NCBI GenBank assembly: GCA_021299385.1
Contig: JAJTGZ010000015.1
Span: 1-44,160, forward strand
Length of the DNA stretch: 44,160 nucleotides
Direction: 5' to 3'
From: Phycisphaeraceae bacterium
GTDB taxonomy: Bacteria > Planctomycetota > Phycisphaerae > Phycisphaerales > UBA1924
A model generated the notes under the pieces. It searched no databases, was not told the origin of the DNA, and worked only from the letters and a program-made list of their open reading frames with translations. Below are positions 25,865 to 33,441 of the stretch, piece after piece (the stretch's first letter is position 1; every line of letters begins with the position of its first letter). The translations under genes and the position numbers were made by a program.

Positions 25865-26269
25865 CTAGAGCGTGCGCACCGGCCGGAGTGTGAATCGGCC
25901 TGCGACGGCCGTGGCGTTGGCAATGGCTTGCCCGTCGGGGCCGCGCACGGTGGCTTGCCCTTTGAAGTCGTAGGTGTCCCCCTCTTGCTTGTGCAGGGAG
26001 ACGTCGACGACCAGGGCCTCGCCCGGGCGGACAAAGCGGCCGTATTTGATGGCCCGAACACCCGCCAGGGTCAGGCGGGGCGAGGTCGAGGTTGGCTCAA
26101 CAAGCCTGCGTGCGGCCTGGACCATTGCCTCAATCATAAAGACGCCAGGGAGCACCGGAAAGCCCGGGAAGTGGTCCTGGAGGTATTCCTCCGCCACGCT
26201 CACGACCTTGAGGGTCATGATGCGGGTGGGGGTCTGCTCCAGGACGCGGTCGACGAGGTCAAAGTACAT
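25865..26269 (-). CDS. FabZ-like 3-hydroxyacyl-ACP dehydratase (hotdog fold)
   Basis: Cytosolic hotdog-fold protein of 134 residues. The family active-site helix is DHFPGFPVLPGVFMIEAMVQAA, with the catalytic His and Glu at about positions 33 and 47. FabZ uses these to dehydrate 3-hydroxyacyl-ACP in fatty acid synthesis. The start ATG 26269 gives the usual FabZ length. The rest (TLAGVRAIKYGRFVRPGEALVVDVSL) is typical hotdog sequence. No lpx or other fab genes adjoin, so it could serve fatty acid synthesis or another acyl-ACP pathway. Confidence 0.83.
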   Translation of the reverse strand: MYFDLVDRVLEQTPTRIMTLKVVSVAEEYLQDHFPGFPVLPGVFMIEAMVQAARRLVEPTSTSPRLTLAGVRAIKYGRFVRPGEALVVDVSLHKQEGDTYDFKGQATVRGPDGQAIANATAVAGRFTLRPVRTL

Positions 26270-26328
26270 GGGTGCAGGCTAGGGAAGGATCACAAGCCCG
26301 GGCGCGTAAGCCGGGGTTACCATCGTTC

Positions 26329-27561
26329 ATGCGAGCGATACGCCCATCAACCACCCGGCCCGGCAGACCCACTGTCAGCGGGGCACCCTCGCCGCACCGC
26401 TCCCCGGTGCTGCTCGAAGATTTCCTCGCGGACCTGCACTGGCCCAGGTTGCTCGGGGCCTGGCAGTTGGCGCTGGCGCCGGGGCGCGTGCTGATCTGCT
26501 TTGGGCTGCTGGTGGGGCTGGCGGTCCTTGACCGTCTGTATGCGCTGGCCGCAGGTTGGGTGGGGACCCGGTTTGATGGAAGCCCGCTGCTGGGGGTCTT
26601 TGGCTCGCTTGGCGGTGAACTGCTGGCCCTGCTGCGCAACGCCGGGCGTGTTGGTGGGTTGACGTGGTACGCGGCGGGGACAAACGCCTATGAGCTATTC
26701 ATCGGCGTGCCGCTGCGCGTGCTCGGTGCGCACTGGCCTTTGATGCTCCTTGTGGTCCCACTCGTCGTTGTGGCCTTTGCAATCACGGCTGGGGCGGTCT
26801 GCCGGTCTGTAGCGATGCAGGTATCGCTCGGAGCGACGCTCCCTTGGCGGTCGGCAAGCAGGTTTGGCTTCGGGCGCGCGCTGAGCCTGTCGGCAGCGCT
26901 GGCCGGGCCGGTGCTATTGATCTGGTTGATCGGGGCGATCACGGCGGGGGTTGGGCATCTGCTGTTTGCGTGGAACGTAACCAGCGTGGTGGCTGCCGTG
27001 GGGTTTGGATTGTTCATGGTGGTGGGCCTTGCGCTGGCCGTGCTGTCGCTGGGGTATGTGCTGGCAAGCCCGCTGATCATCCCCGCCTTTGCCTGCGAGG
27101 GGACGGACACGTTCGACGCTGTGCAGCGCGGCTACAGCTACGCCCTGGCCAGGCCCGGACGGCTGGTGGCCTATTACCTCCTCGGCGGGGCAATAGTGGT
27201 TGTGGGCGCATCGGTGGCGGGGCTGGTGGTCTTTGTGGCCGGGGTCTTTGTGCAACGCTTGACGGGCGCACCAATGGACGCATTGGCGACCGTTGAGCAG
27301 ATGGAGCGGGCGCCGAGGGCGTCGGTCTGGATCATCAACCTCTGGCTGGCCGTGCCGATCGGGGTGCTCGCTGCGTACCTGCTCTCGCTGGTGCTGACGG
27401 TCAGCACGATGGTCTACCTGATCATGCGGCGGGTGGTCGATGGGCAAGATATTGGGGAGTTGTGGGTCCCTTCGCCGGAGGCGCCCGGTGTCGGTGAGGT
27501 AGCCGTCGCTGAGGTGGTGGCGACGGAAGTGGTGGTGCCCGAAAAGGCGGATTACACGTGA
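26329..27561 (+). CDS. Multi-pass membrane protein, unknown function
   Basis: 410-residue protein with six or more hydrophobic segments (for example LMLLVVPLVVVAFAITAGAVC, LSLSAALAGPVLLIWLIGAI, YYLLGGAIVVVGASVAGLVVFVAGVF, VPIGVLAAYLLSLVLTVSTMVYLIM). The N-terminus is basic and disordered, and the C-terminus is a Glu/Val-rich tail. A motif LIIPAFACEGTDTFDAVQRGYSYALARP lies between helices and resembles a repeated membrane-protein family found in related bacteria, but I name no family. The ATG at 26329 was chosen. The stop overlaps the next start by four bases (GTGA), indicating coupled translation. Confidence 0.7.
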   Translation: MRAIRPSTTRPGRPTVSGAPSPHRSPVLLEDFLADLHWPRLLGAWQLALAPGRVLICFGLLVGLAVLDRLYALAAGWVGTRFDGSPLLGVFGSLGGELLALLRNAGRVGGLTWYAAGTNAYELFIGVPLRVLGAHWPLMLLVVPLVVVAFAITAGAVCRSVAMQVSLGATLPWRSASRFGFGRALSLSAALAGPVLLIWLIGAITAGVGHLLFAWNVTSVVAAVGFGLFMVVGLALAVLSLGYVLASPLIIPAFACEGTDTFDAVQRGYSYALARPGRLVAYYLLGGAIVVVGASVAGLVVFVAGVFVQRLTGAPMDALATVEQMERAPRASVWIINLWLAVPIGVLAAYLLSLVLTVSTMVYLIMRRVVDGQDIGELWVPSPEAPGVGEVAVAEVVATEVVVPEKADYT

Positions 27562-27809
27562 GTGTCCCGATCGCTCTGGGGTTGCGGTTTGACCTGGCCG
27601 GGTTCCTGGCCGAGCGTGGGGTGGTCGAGCTTGTGCGGATGCCCGGCGGCGAGTTGTTGCGTGCCGGGGGGGTGGACCTGCCCGGCGTCCTGGCCCACCT
27701 TGGGGGTGGGGAGTGGATCGAGGGCGATGGCTTCCAGATCCGGCGTGAGGGTGAGGAACTGATCGTCCAAGGTCCCCTAGCGGGCTTGATTGGGGGTCTA
27801 GTGAGATAG
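27558..27809 (+). CDS. Small hypothetical protein, 83 aa, overlapping the upstream stop
   Basis: Starts with GTG at 27558 inside the sequence GTGA that also holds the upstream stop codon. This arrangement supports a real coupled gene. The product (MSVPIALGLRFDLAGFLAERGVV) has no signal peptide, ends with GLIGGLVR and shows no motif that I recognise. A short soluble protein with no clear family. Confidence 0.55.
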   Translation: MSVPIALGLRFDLAGFLAERGVVELVRMPGGELLRAGGVDLPGVLAHLGGGEWIEGDGFQIRREGEELIVQGPLAGLIGGLVR

Positions 27810-27924
27810 GTAGAGTGTGCGCGGGGAGTAGTTGGGCCGCTATCATGCGTGCCGGAGTGGGAGTAGCCTCTCTGGTGCGCACCCCGGGACCGGGCCGAGA
27901 GGCCGGCCGTAGGAGATTCCTGTC

Positions 27925-28968
27925 ATGCTCCCCAAACCGCCACCTCGTGACAATGGGCTTGGGTTTTTGTTCCTGCCGCCGTACCGGGTCGCGGGTACAT
28001 CCGTCGCCGGCGAGGCCACGAGCATCATGGTCCCGGAGTTGGACGTTACGTTCGACCTAGGCATCTGCCCGCGTGCGATGCTGCCGAGCAAGTATGTGTG
28101 CATCAGCCACGGGCACATGGACCACATCGGCGGGCTTGCGTATTGGTGCTCGCAGCGGTACTTTCAGGGCATGGGCGTTGGGAACATCATCTGCCCCGAG
28201 CCGATAGCCCCGGCCATCCAGCGGATGCTCGAGGGGTACAACGATCTGGAGCGCCAGAAGACACCGTATAACCTGATCCCGCTCAAGCCCGAGGGGACGC
28301 ACGAGATCAAGAACAACGTCTTTGTACGGGCGTTTGCCCTCGAGCACACTGCCCCGACGTTCGGGTATTCGGTCATCGAGCGTCGGAGCAAACTCAAGGA
28401 TGAGTTTGTGGGGCTGCCGCAGGAGAAGTTGACGGAACTCAAAAGTCAAGGGACGGAGATCACGCGCTGGCTAGAGATCCCGCTGGTAGCGTACGTCTAC
28501 GACACCGTGCCGGTGCCGGCGATGGTGCGCGAGGACGTGCGCAAGGCGCAGTTGATTTTGTGCGAGTGCACGTTCTTTGAGCCTGGGGACCGGGCACGCG
28601 CGAAGGTGGGCATGCACCTGCACGTGAGCGACATTGTCGAGTGGCTCAAGGTGGCTGAGTGCCAGGCGATGGTCATTGGGCACGTTTCACGCCGGACGAA
28701 CCTGGCGATCGCCAAGAGCTTCCTCGTTCAAGCGCTGGGCAAGGAGAAGGCTGACCGGGTGCACTTCCTGATGGACGGAAAGGCGAACAAGGAGCGGTTC
28801 GAGCGCCAGTTGCTCGACGCCGGCGAACATCCCACTCCCGTGCGCGGCGGTGGGAAGTTTGGTGCCGGGCCGTTCCGTGGGCGCCAAGGGGATGCGCGCG
28901 GGCCTGGGCCGGCCCGCGGGGCGGGTGGGAGTGGGGGGGGGTATCGGAGTGGGCCGACCAGGGGGTGA
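27925..28968 (+). CDS. RNase Z-like metallo-beta-lactamase hydrolase with RGG-rich tail
   Basis: 347-residue MBL-fold hydrolase. It shows SHGHMDHIGG (metal ligands of HxHxDH, about 55-64), a later His at FALEHT, an Asp in YVYDT, and a final His in VIGHVSRRTN, the RNase Z-type HxSxR motif. RNase Z removes tRNA 3' trailers, the route needed when CCA is not encoded, as in the tRNA-Leu here. The start at ATG 27925 has AGGAG upstream. After about residue 300 the sequence becomes a Gly/Arg/Pro-rich tail (RGGGKFGAGPFRGRQGDARG and onward to the end), which suggests RNA binding. An alternative is another MBL-fold nuclease. Confidence 0.8.
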   Translation: MLPKPPPRDNGLGFLFLPPYRVAGTSVAGEATSIMVPELDVTFDLGICPRAMLPSKYVCISHGHMDHIGGLAYWCSQRYFQGMGVGNIICPEPIAPAIQRMLEGYNDLERQKTPYNLIPLKPEGTHEIKNNVFVRAFALEHTAPTFGYSVIERRSKLKDEFVGLPQEKLTELKSQGTEITRWLEIPLVAYVYDTVPVPAMVREDVRKAQLILCECTFFEPGDRARAKVGMHLHVSDIVEWLKVAECQAMVIGHVSRRTNLAIAKSFLVQALGKEKADRVHFLMDGKANKERFERQLLDAGEHPTPVRGGGKFGAGPFRGRQGDARGPGPARGAGGSGGGYRSGPTRG

Positions 28969-28972
28969 GGTA

Positions 28973-28991
28973 AGCGGGCTGGAAGCCCGCT
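28973..28991. repeat. Short hairpin AGCGGGCTGGAAGCCCGCT
   Basis: Perfect 8-bp stem with a GGA loop, immediately after the RNase Z-like gene and before the frr stop. Same hairpin type as at 325 and 36786. May end one or both transcripts. Confidence 0.6.
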
Positions 28992-29017
28992 CCATCGGGG
29001 TTGGCAAGCGGGCCTAG

Positions 29018-29587
29018 TCAGATCGTCTCGACTTCTTTTTGCTTCTTCGAGACCAGGTCGTCGGTCTCGGTTTCGTATTTCTTGACCAGGGCCTGGATTT
29101 CTTCCTTGAGGGTTTTGACCTCGTCCTCTGAGACGTGCGCCTTGGGGTCTTTCTCCAACGCGTCGGCGTGCTTGTTGGCGTCCCGGCGGGCGTTGCGGAT
29201 GGTTACCTTGGCGTCCTCGGCGACTTTTTTGCAGTGCGCAACGAGCTGCTTTCGGCGGTCGCCCGAGAGGGCGGGGATGCTCAGGCGGACCTGTTTGCCC
29301 TCGACGATAGGGGCCAGGCCCAGGCCGGAGGTCTCGATCGCGCGTTTGATGTCGCCGATGGTGCTGGCGTCAAAGGGCTTGATGAGCAGCTGGGTCGGCT
29401 CGGGCACAGTGATGGATGCGATGTTCTTCATATCGCTCTGGCTGCCGTAATACTCGACCTTGAGGTGCTCGATGAGCGCGGGGCTAGCCCGGCCCGTGCG
29501 GACACCGCGGAGCTCTTTCTTGAGGTAGTCGATGGCCTTGGTCATCCCTTCTTCGCAGGTGAGCAGGATGGTGTCCGGGTCGGTCAT
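29018..29587 (-). CDS. frr: Ribosome recycling factor
   Basis: Cytosolic translation factor that, with EF-G, splits the post-termination ribosome. The 189-residue length is normal. Signatures are MTKAIDYLKKELRGVRTGRASPALIEHLKVEYYGS near the N-terminus and SGDRRKQLVAHCKKVAEDAKVTIRNARRDAN in the second long helix. ATG 29587 has AAGGA at a longer spacing. pyrH and tsf, its usual neighbours, are absent, consistent with a scattered gene layout. Confidence 0.95.
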   Translation of the reverse strand: MTDPDTILLTCEEGMTKAIDYLKKELRGVRTGRASPALIEHLKVEYYGSQSDMKNIASITVPEPTQLLIKPFDASTIGDIKRAIETSGLGLAPIVEGKQVRLSIPALSGDRRKQLVAHCKKVAEDAKVTIRNARRDANKHADALEKDPKAHVSEDEVKTLKEEIQALVKKYETETDDLVSKKQKEVETI

Positions 29588-29672
29588 GGTGTTGGTCCTT
29601 GCGTGTGGCGTGGTGTTCTACGGGGAACGGTAGGGCTTCTGTGCAGCCCGGCTCTCCCAGCCGAGCTGGGTA

Positions 29673-29771
29673 GGTCGGCTCTCCGAGCCGACCGTGTTGG
29701 GATTGAAGATATCTTTATTTCAGGTTCCAAACAGTGGCCACCCCCACCCCTCCCCTCGCCGGAGGGGTTCT
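29673..29771. repeat. 21-bp palindrome (copy 4) and minus-sense G-rich element
   Basis: GGTCGGCTCTCCGAGCCGACC at 29673-29693, next to a less regular CGGCTCTCCCAGCCG stretch. At 29740-29771 a G-rich element lies 17 bp from the dinB-like stop; on the minus strand its core is GGGGAGGGGTGGGGGTGG. Confidence 0.75.
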
Positions 29772-29787
29772 GATAAAGAATGGCTTG

Positions 29788-30342
29788 CTAGGCGAGCCTT
29801 TGCACCTTGGCGTTGAGGTACCAGGCGTGGTGTTCGAGGTGGAAGGTAGCGTATTCAAGGATCACGCGTGTCGTCTGCTCGCCACGCTCGGGGTGCATCG
29901 CCTTGCGTTGCCACTGCGCATCGCTGAGCGTGCCGAGCCACTCGGTCATCCACCGGCGCTGGGAATGAATAACCGCGACAAACGCGGCGACGGGGTGTTT
30001 AACGCTCTCGTTGGGGCCAGGCTCGGCACAGCCGTAGAGGGCGTGGTCGATGAAGGCCTCCTCATCCCACGCGGCAAAGAGAGGGTTGTCCTCGCCGACG
30101 ACCCGCCGAAGGCGGTGCGTGAAGACAAGCTCGGCATCGCAGAGGTGGCCCAGCAGCACCCGGCACGGCCAGCGGCCGATGTTGGCCTCGGGGCGGAAGG
30201 CGGTGTCCAGGCTGGCGTCGCCGAGCTTGAGCACGCGCGCGTCAAAGGCCTCTACGCCCGGCGCGTAGCGGGCGATGAGTTGTGCGTGCGTGAGCGTGGC
30301 AAGCGCGTCGCGCGTCGGGCGTGGTGCGGCCGGGTCGATCAT
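29788..30342 (-). CDS. DinB-like putative metal-dependent hydrolase
   Basis: 184-residue soluble protein of the DinB/YfiT-like four-helix-bundle family. Metal-binding His residues fit LLGHLCDAELV (about 62-72) and the C-terminal YATFHLEHHAWYLNAK. DinB-like proteins include thiol- or stress-related transferases, so the substrate cannot be told. The start ATG (30340-30342) overlaps the upstream membrane-protein stop in ATGA, so translation is likely coupled. A G-rich 3' element follows its stop. Confidence 0.8.
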   Translation of the reverse strand: MIDPAAPRPTRDALATLTHAQLIARYAPGVEAFDARVLKLGDASLDTAFRPEANIGRWPCRVLLGHLCDAELVFTHRLRRVVGEDNPLFAAWDEEAFIDHALYGCAEPGPNESVKHPVAAFVAVIHSQRRWMTEWLGTLSDAQWQRKAMHPERGEQTTRVILEYATFHLEHHAWYLNAKVQRLA

Positions 30343-31034
30343 GCCGGAGGATAGATGGGCTGCTTGGGGGTCTTGATCTCGATGACCACCCGGCGTGCCA
30401 GCACGATGCCCGCAATAGCGCCGGGTGCCGACAGGACGACCGCCAGGACCATGATGAGAGGCTCAGGGATCGGGGGAAATTCCTGGCCCCGCCGCACAAG
30501 CAATCCCATCACCAGCGACCACGCGACGCCCGCAAGCTTGGCAATGACGGCAAAGTCAAACCAGAGGCGCAGAGCCTTGTCGCCGGTTCTGACAGCCACA
30601 ACCCGCCCGAGCAGGATGACCATGAAACTCGGCAGCCATTCGGCCAGGTAACTGCTCGCGTGTGCAACTTGGCCACTGGCAAGGTGTTGAACCGCCAGGT
30701 CGATGAGGATGCTCGCAATGACCACGGCAAGTATGCCGATGCGCAGACGCGTCAGGGCCAGCGCGCTGCGTTCAGGGCACATGACCGCGGCCAGGGCCAG
30801 GGCAACGAGGGTTGCACCGATGGAGACTTCGCTCAGCAATCCAACGAGCACATCGCCGCCGGAAAACGCCCCGAACGCGGGCGCGATCCAGAAGGTGAGC
30901 TGGTAGACCCCACTAACGGCCATCCCGAGTGCACCAATCGCGATGACATACTGGTGCGGCACCGGCAGCTGCGCGAAGGTAGGCCTAGCCGCGGGCTTCG
31001 CCGCCGGTGCGCCGTCCTGGAAGGGGTCGTGCAT
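30339..31034 (-). CDS. Multi-pass membrane protein, unknown function
   Basis: 231-residue protein. A disordered N-terminus (MHDPFQDGAPAAKPAARPTF) precedes about five to six hydrophobic segments (YVIAIGALGMAVSGVYQL, GDVLVGLLSEVSIGATLVALALAAV, IGILAVVIASILIDLAV, WLPSFMVILLGRVVAV, LIMVLAVVLSAPGAIAGIVLA). No catalytic or transport motif is recognised. It overlaps the following dinB-like gene by four bases, so the two form an operon. Confidence 0.75.
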   Translation of the reverse strand: MHDPFQDGAPAAKPAARPTFAQLPVPHQYVIAIGALGMAVSGVYQLTFWIAPAFGAFSGGDVLVGLLSEVSIGATLVALALAAVMCPERSALALTRLRIGILAVVIASILIDLAVQHLASGQVAHASSYLAEWLPSFMVILLGRVVAVRTGDKALRLWFDFAVIAKLAGVAWSLVMGLLVRRGQEFPPIPEPLIMVLAVVLSAPGAIAGIVLARRVVIEIKTPKQPIYPPA

Positions 31035-31407
31035 ACCGGGAGTGTAACACGGTCATTGCCGGTGAACCTCGCGGCCCAGTGCCATGAAACCTCACCCCTA
31101 CGCATCCCCGCTAGAACCTGCTCAGCGAGGGGTTTTGATGCAGTGGTTCTGATTCGGTGGCACGGGCTTCGAACCCGTGCAGGTGCGTTGCAACACAAAG
31201 CAAGTTGTACACCCAAGGCCCAGAAAGGCCCAGAGAACCCCGCAGGAAGACCCTTGGGCAAAGGACCGCCACCACCCCCGGCCGTCGCGCACACCATCCA
31301 CCTGCCTTGACCAAACTCCACCGCCGGGCCATCAGGGACCTCTGGGGCAAAAAATCGAGTTCGAAAACTCCGGAGCATGAGCTCCCAAAGCTGAACCCCC
31401 ATCCAAA
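31035..31407. repeat. Intergenic region with short repeat fragments
   Basis: No gene is seen. It holds a G-poor relative of the 3' element (CCTCACCCCTACGCATCCCC near 31090), a hairpin GCACGGGCTTCGAACCCGTGC (31160-31180), and GGCCCAGAAAGGCCCAGAG near 31220, a relative of the dnaA-purM inverted repeat. The flanking tRNA is transcribed leftward into this region. Confidence 0.6.
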
Positions 31408-31490
31408 TGCGGGCGACAGGACTTGAACCTGCACGGCCTCTCGGCCGCAAGAACCTAAATCTTGTGCGTCTGCCATTCCGCCACGCCCGC
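31408..31490 (-). tRNA. tRNA-Leu (UAG)
   Basis: An 83-nt class II tRNA on the minus strand. The acceptor stem GCGGGCG pairs with CGCCCGC, and the anticodon arm CAAGA-TTTAGGT-TCTTG gives anticodon UAG (reads CUA and other CUN Leu codons). The long variable arm CGGCCGAGAGGCCGT and T-arm GCAGG-TTCAAGT-CCTGT complete the fold. The 3' CCA is not encoded, so it must be added after 3' trimming. Confidence 0.95.
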
Positions 31491-31759
31491 GCACGTACAA
31501 CCGTACGCCCTTACACCACCCCGCGCGCACCACCAAGCATCCGCTCCGAACCAGCGGACCAGGACATCCTTCATCTACATCTTGTGCATCCATGCCCCGG
31601 CCAACACCAGCCGGCCAACCTCCCCCGCTCCGGGGATCACCACAAGATAGCACCGATCAAACCTCGACGTTGGCCTCCACGTTGGCCTCCAAGCTGGCCC
31701 CCACGCAGCCCGCCGTGCGTGCGTCGTGGGCAACTCATCGCACCATCTGATTTTTCCTG

Positions 31760-31788
31760 TTGACAGATTGTGCACTTGCCCGTACCGT
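31760..31788 (+). promoter_or_regulatory. Candidate sigma-70 promoter of dnaA
   Basis: A perfect -35 TTGACA (31760-31765), a 17-bp spacer and a weak -10 TACCGT (31783-31788) lie 27 bp before the dnaA start. In the rest of 31491-31814, an imperfect ACGTTGGCCTCC tandem (about 31669-31694) is the only other feature. No convincing DnaA-box cluster was seen. Confidence 0.55.
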
Positions 31789-31814
31789 GATCCCCTTGCC
31801 CATCGGAGACAGAC

Positions 31815-33290
31815 TTGGCCGTGCAGAACCGCAGCTCGATCAAACGCAAACCACTCCGCGTCGACCCCGACGTGCAGGTCTGGACCTCCCTGCTGCACTA
31901 CATGCGCTCCAGCCAGCCGGGCATATGCCGGCAGTGGTTCGACCAGCTCGAGCCCCTCGGCATCGCCGCCGGCGCACTGCGCATCCGCGCCCACAGCAAC
32001 ATGCACCGCGACTATCTCCAGCGCGCGTGCCTGGCCCCCTTCAACGATGCCGCACAGTCGGCCACCGGCCGCCTCATCAGCGTCCGCTTCCTCGGCCCCG
32101 ACGACCCCCTTGACCCGCAGACCCCCACAAGCCGGTCCGCGCCCGCCACACAATCCTCCACACGCCCGCTCGACAGCGAGGCCCTCCCACCGATCCCCGA
32201 TCAGGCACCCCCCGCACGCGTTGATATTAACGAACCACTCGACCACCTCTACGACGACGGCCTCGTCCTCAACCCCGACCACGGGTTTGACAACTTCGTC
32301 GTCGGCCCAAACAACCGCCTCGCCCACGCCGCCGCCATCGCCGTCTCGGCCAACCCCGGCGCGGGGTACAACCCCTTCTTCGTCCACGGCGGGGTGGGCC
32401 TGGGCAAAACCCACCTGCTCCAGGCGATCTGCCTGGGCATCCGCCACACCCGGCCCGGCGCGGTCATCTACTACACCTCCTGCGAGGGGTTCATGACGCA
32501 GTTCATGGACGCCGTCGCCGCCGGGGCCATGAACCGCTTCCGCTACAAGTTCCGCCACGTCGATGTGCTCGTCGTTGACGACATCCACTTCCTGGCCAAG
32601 CGCGACCGCACGCAGGAAGAGTTCTTCCACACCTTCAACACCCTGCACCAGAACCACAAGCACATCGTCCTGGCCTCCGACGCGCCGCCGGAAGAAATCC
32701 CCGACCTGCAAGACCGCCTCGTCTCACGCTTTAAGTGGGGCCTGGTCGCGCCCATCACCGCGCCGGACTATGAAACGCGCATCCAAATCCTGCTCAGCAA
32801 GGCCCGCATGCGCGGCTTCGAGATGCCCAAGGACGTCGCCGCCGCTATCGCACAACGCATCGACACCAACATCCGCGAACTCGAAGGCGCCGTGACCAAC
32901 CTGCAGATGCATGCGGCGATGGAGAAACGCCCGATCGACCTCGAACTCGTCCGCACCGCCTTGGGCGAGTGCGAGAAGCACACCGAGCCGACCGTCAGCA
33001 TCCAGACCATCATCGCCTCGATCACCGAGTTCTACGGCGTGCGCACCCCCGAACTGCAGAGCCGCCGACGCCAACGCTCCATCGCCCTGCCACGCCAACT
33101 CTGCATGTACCTCGCCCGGCGGAACACACGCTACAGCCTCGAAGAGATCGGCGGCTACTTCGGCGGCCGCGACCACACCACCGTCCTGCACGCCATCCGC
33201 ACCATCGAGGGCCGACTGGAAACCGAGCCAGAGTTCTCCCAACAGGTCCACGCCCTGGAAGCCAAACTCCGCGGCGAGCCGGTGAACTAA
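31815..33290 (+). CDS. dnaA: Chromosomal replication initiator protein DnaA
   Basis: Cytosolic AAA+ initiator that binds the replication origin. The 491-residue product has a short domain I (about 15-95), a disordered Pro/Thr/Ser-rich linker (about 98-140), then the AAA+ core. The core shows Walker A HGGVGLGKTH (Lys 198), Walker B VLVVDDIHFLA and sensor-type DLQDRLVSRFKWG. The DNA-binding domain ends with GGRDHTTVLHAIRTIEG, matching the DnaA signature. The start is TTG 31815, six bases after GGAG (31805-31808). Unlike most bacteria, its neighbours are a tRNA and purM, with no dnaN, rpmH or rnpA nearby. Confidence 0.95.
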   Translation: MAVQNRSSIKRKPLRVDPDVQVWTSLLHYMRSSQPGICRQWFDQLEPLGIAAGALRIRAHSNMHRDYLQRACLAPFNDAAQSATGRLISVRFLGPDDPLDPQTPTSRSAPATQSSTRPLDSEALPPIPDQAPPARVDINEPLDHLYDDGLVLNPDHGFDNFVVGPNNRLAHAAAIAVSANPGAGYNPFFVHGGVGLGKTHLLQAICLGIRHTRPGAVIYYTSCEGFMTQFMDAVAAGAMNRFRYKFRHVDVLVVDDIHFLAKRDRTQEEFFHTFNTLHQNHKHIVLASDAPPEEIPDLQDRLVSRFKWGLVAPITAPDYETRIQILLSKARMRGFEMPKDVAAAIAQRIDTNIRELEGAVTNLQMHAAMEKRPIDLELVRTALGECEKHTEPTVSIQTIIASITEFYGVRTPELQSRRRQRSIALPRQLCMYLARRNTRYSLEEIGGYFGGRDHTTVLHAIRTIEGRLETEPEFSQQVHALEAKLRGEPVN

Positions 33291-33305
33291 AAATCAACAA
33301 ACAAA

Positions 33306-33440
33306 TTTTACTCCAGAGGCCCAGAGAGCCCAGAGGGGGGAATTTGGTCAATGCAGGGCTAAGTTGTTCACTACGGCCTGGGCGTCATGGCGTCTGACCC
33401 AAATTTCTTTCTCTGGGCTCTCTGGGCCTCTGGAGTAAAA
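33306..33440. repeat. 30-bp perfect inverted repeat between convergent dnaA and purM
   Basis: The arm at 33306-33335 (TTTTACTCCAGAGGCCCAGA, continuing GAGCCCAGAG) is exactly reverse-complementary to 33411-33440, with a 75-nt loop. The loop holds a shorter inner pair (AATTTGGTCA and TGACCCAAATT). The element nearly fills the gap between the dnaA stop and the purM stop. It could serve as a bidirectional terminator. A single arm recurs at 41362-41390. Confidence 0.9.
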
Positions 33441-33441
33441 A

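Noticed and set aside
31491-31814. Replication origin upstream of dnaA
   Set aside because: Only weak 7/9 matches to the DnaA box (for example near 31583 and 31768) and no AT-rich unwinding region.
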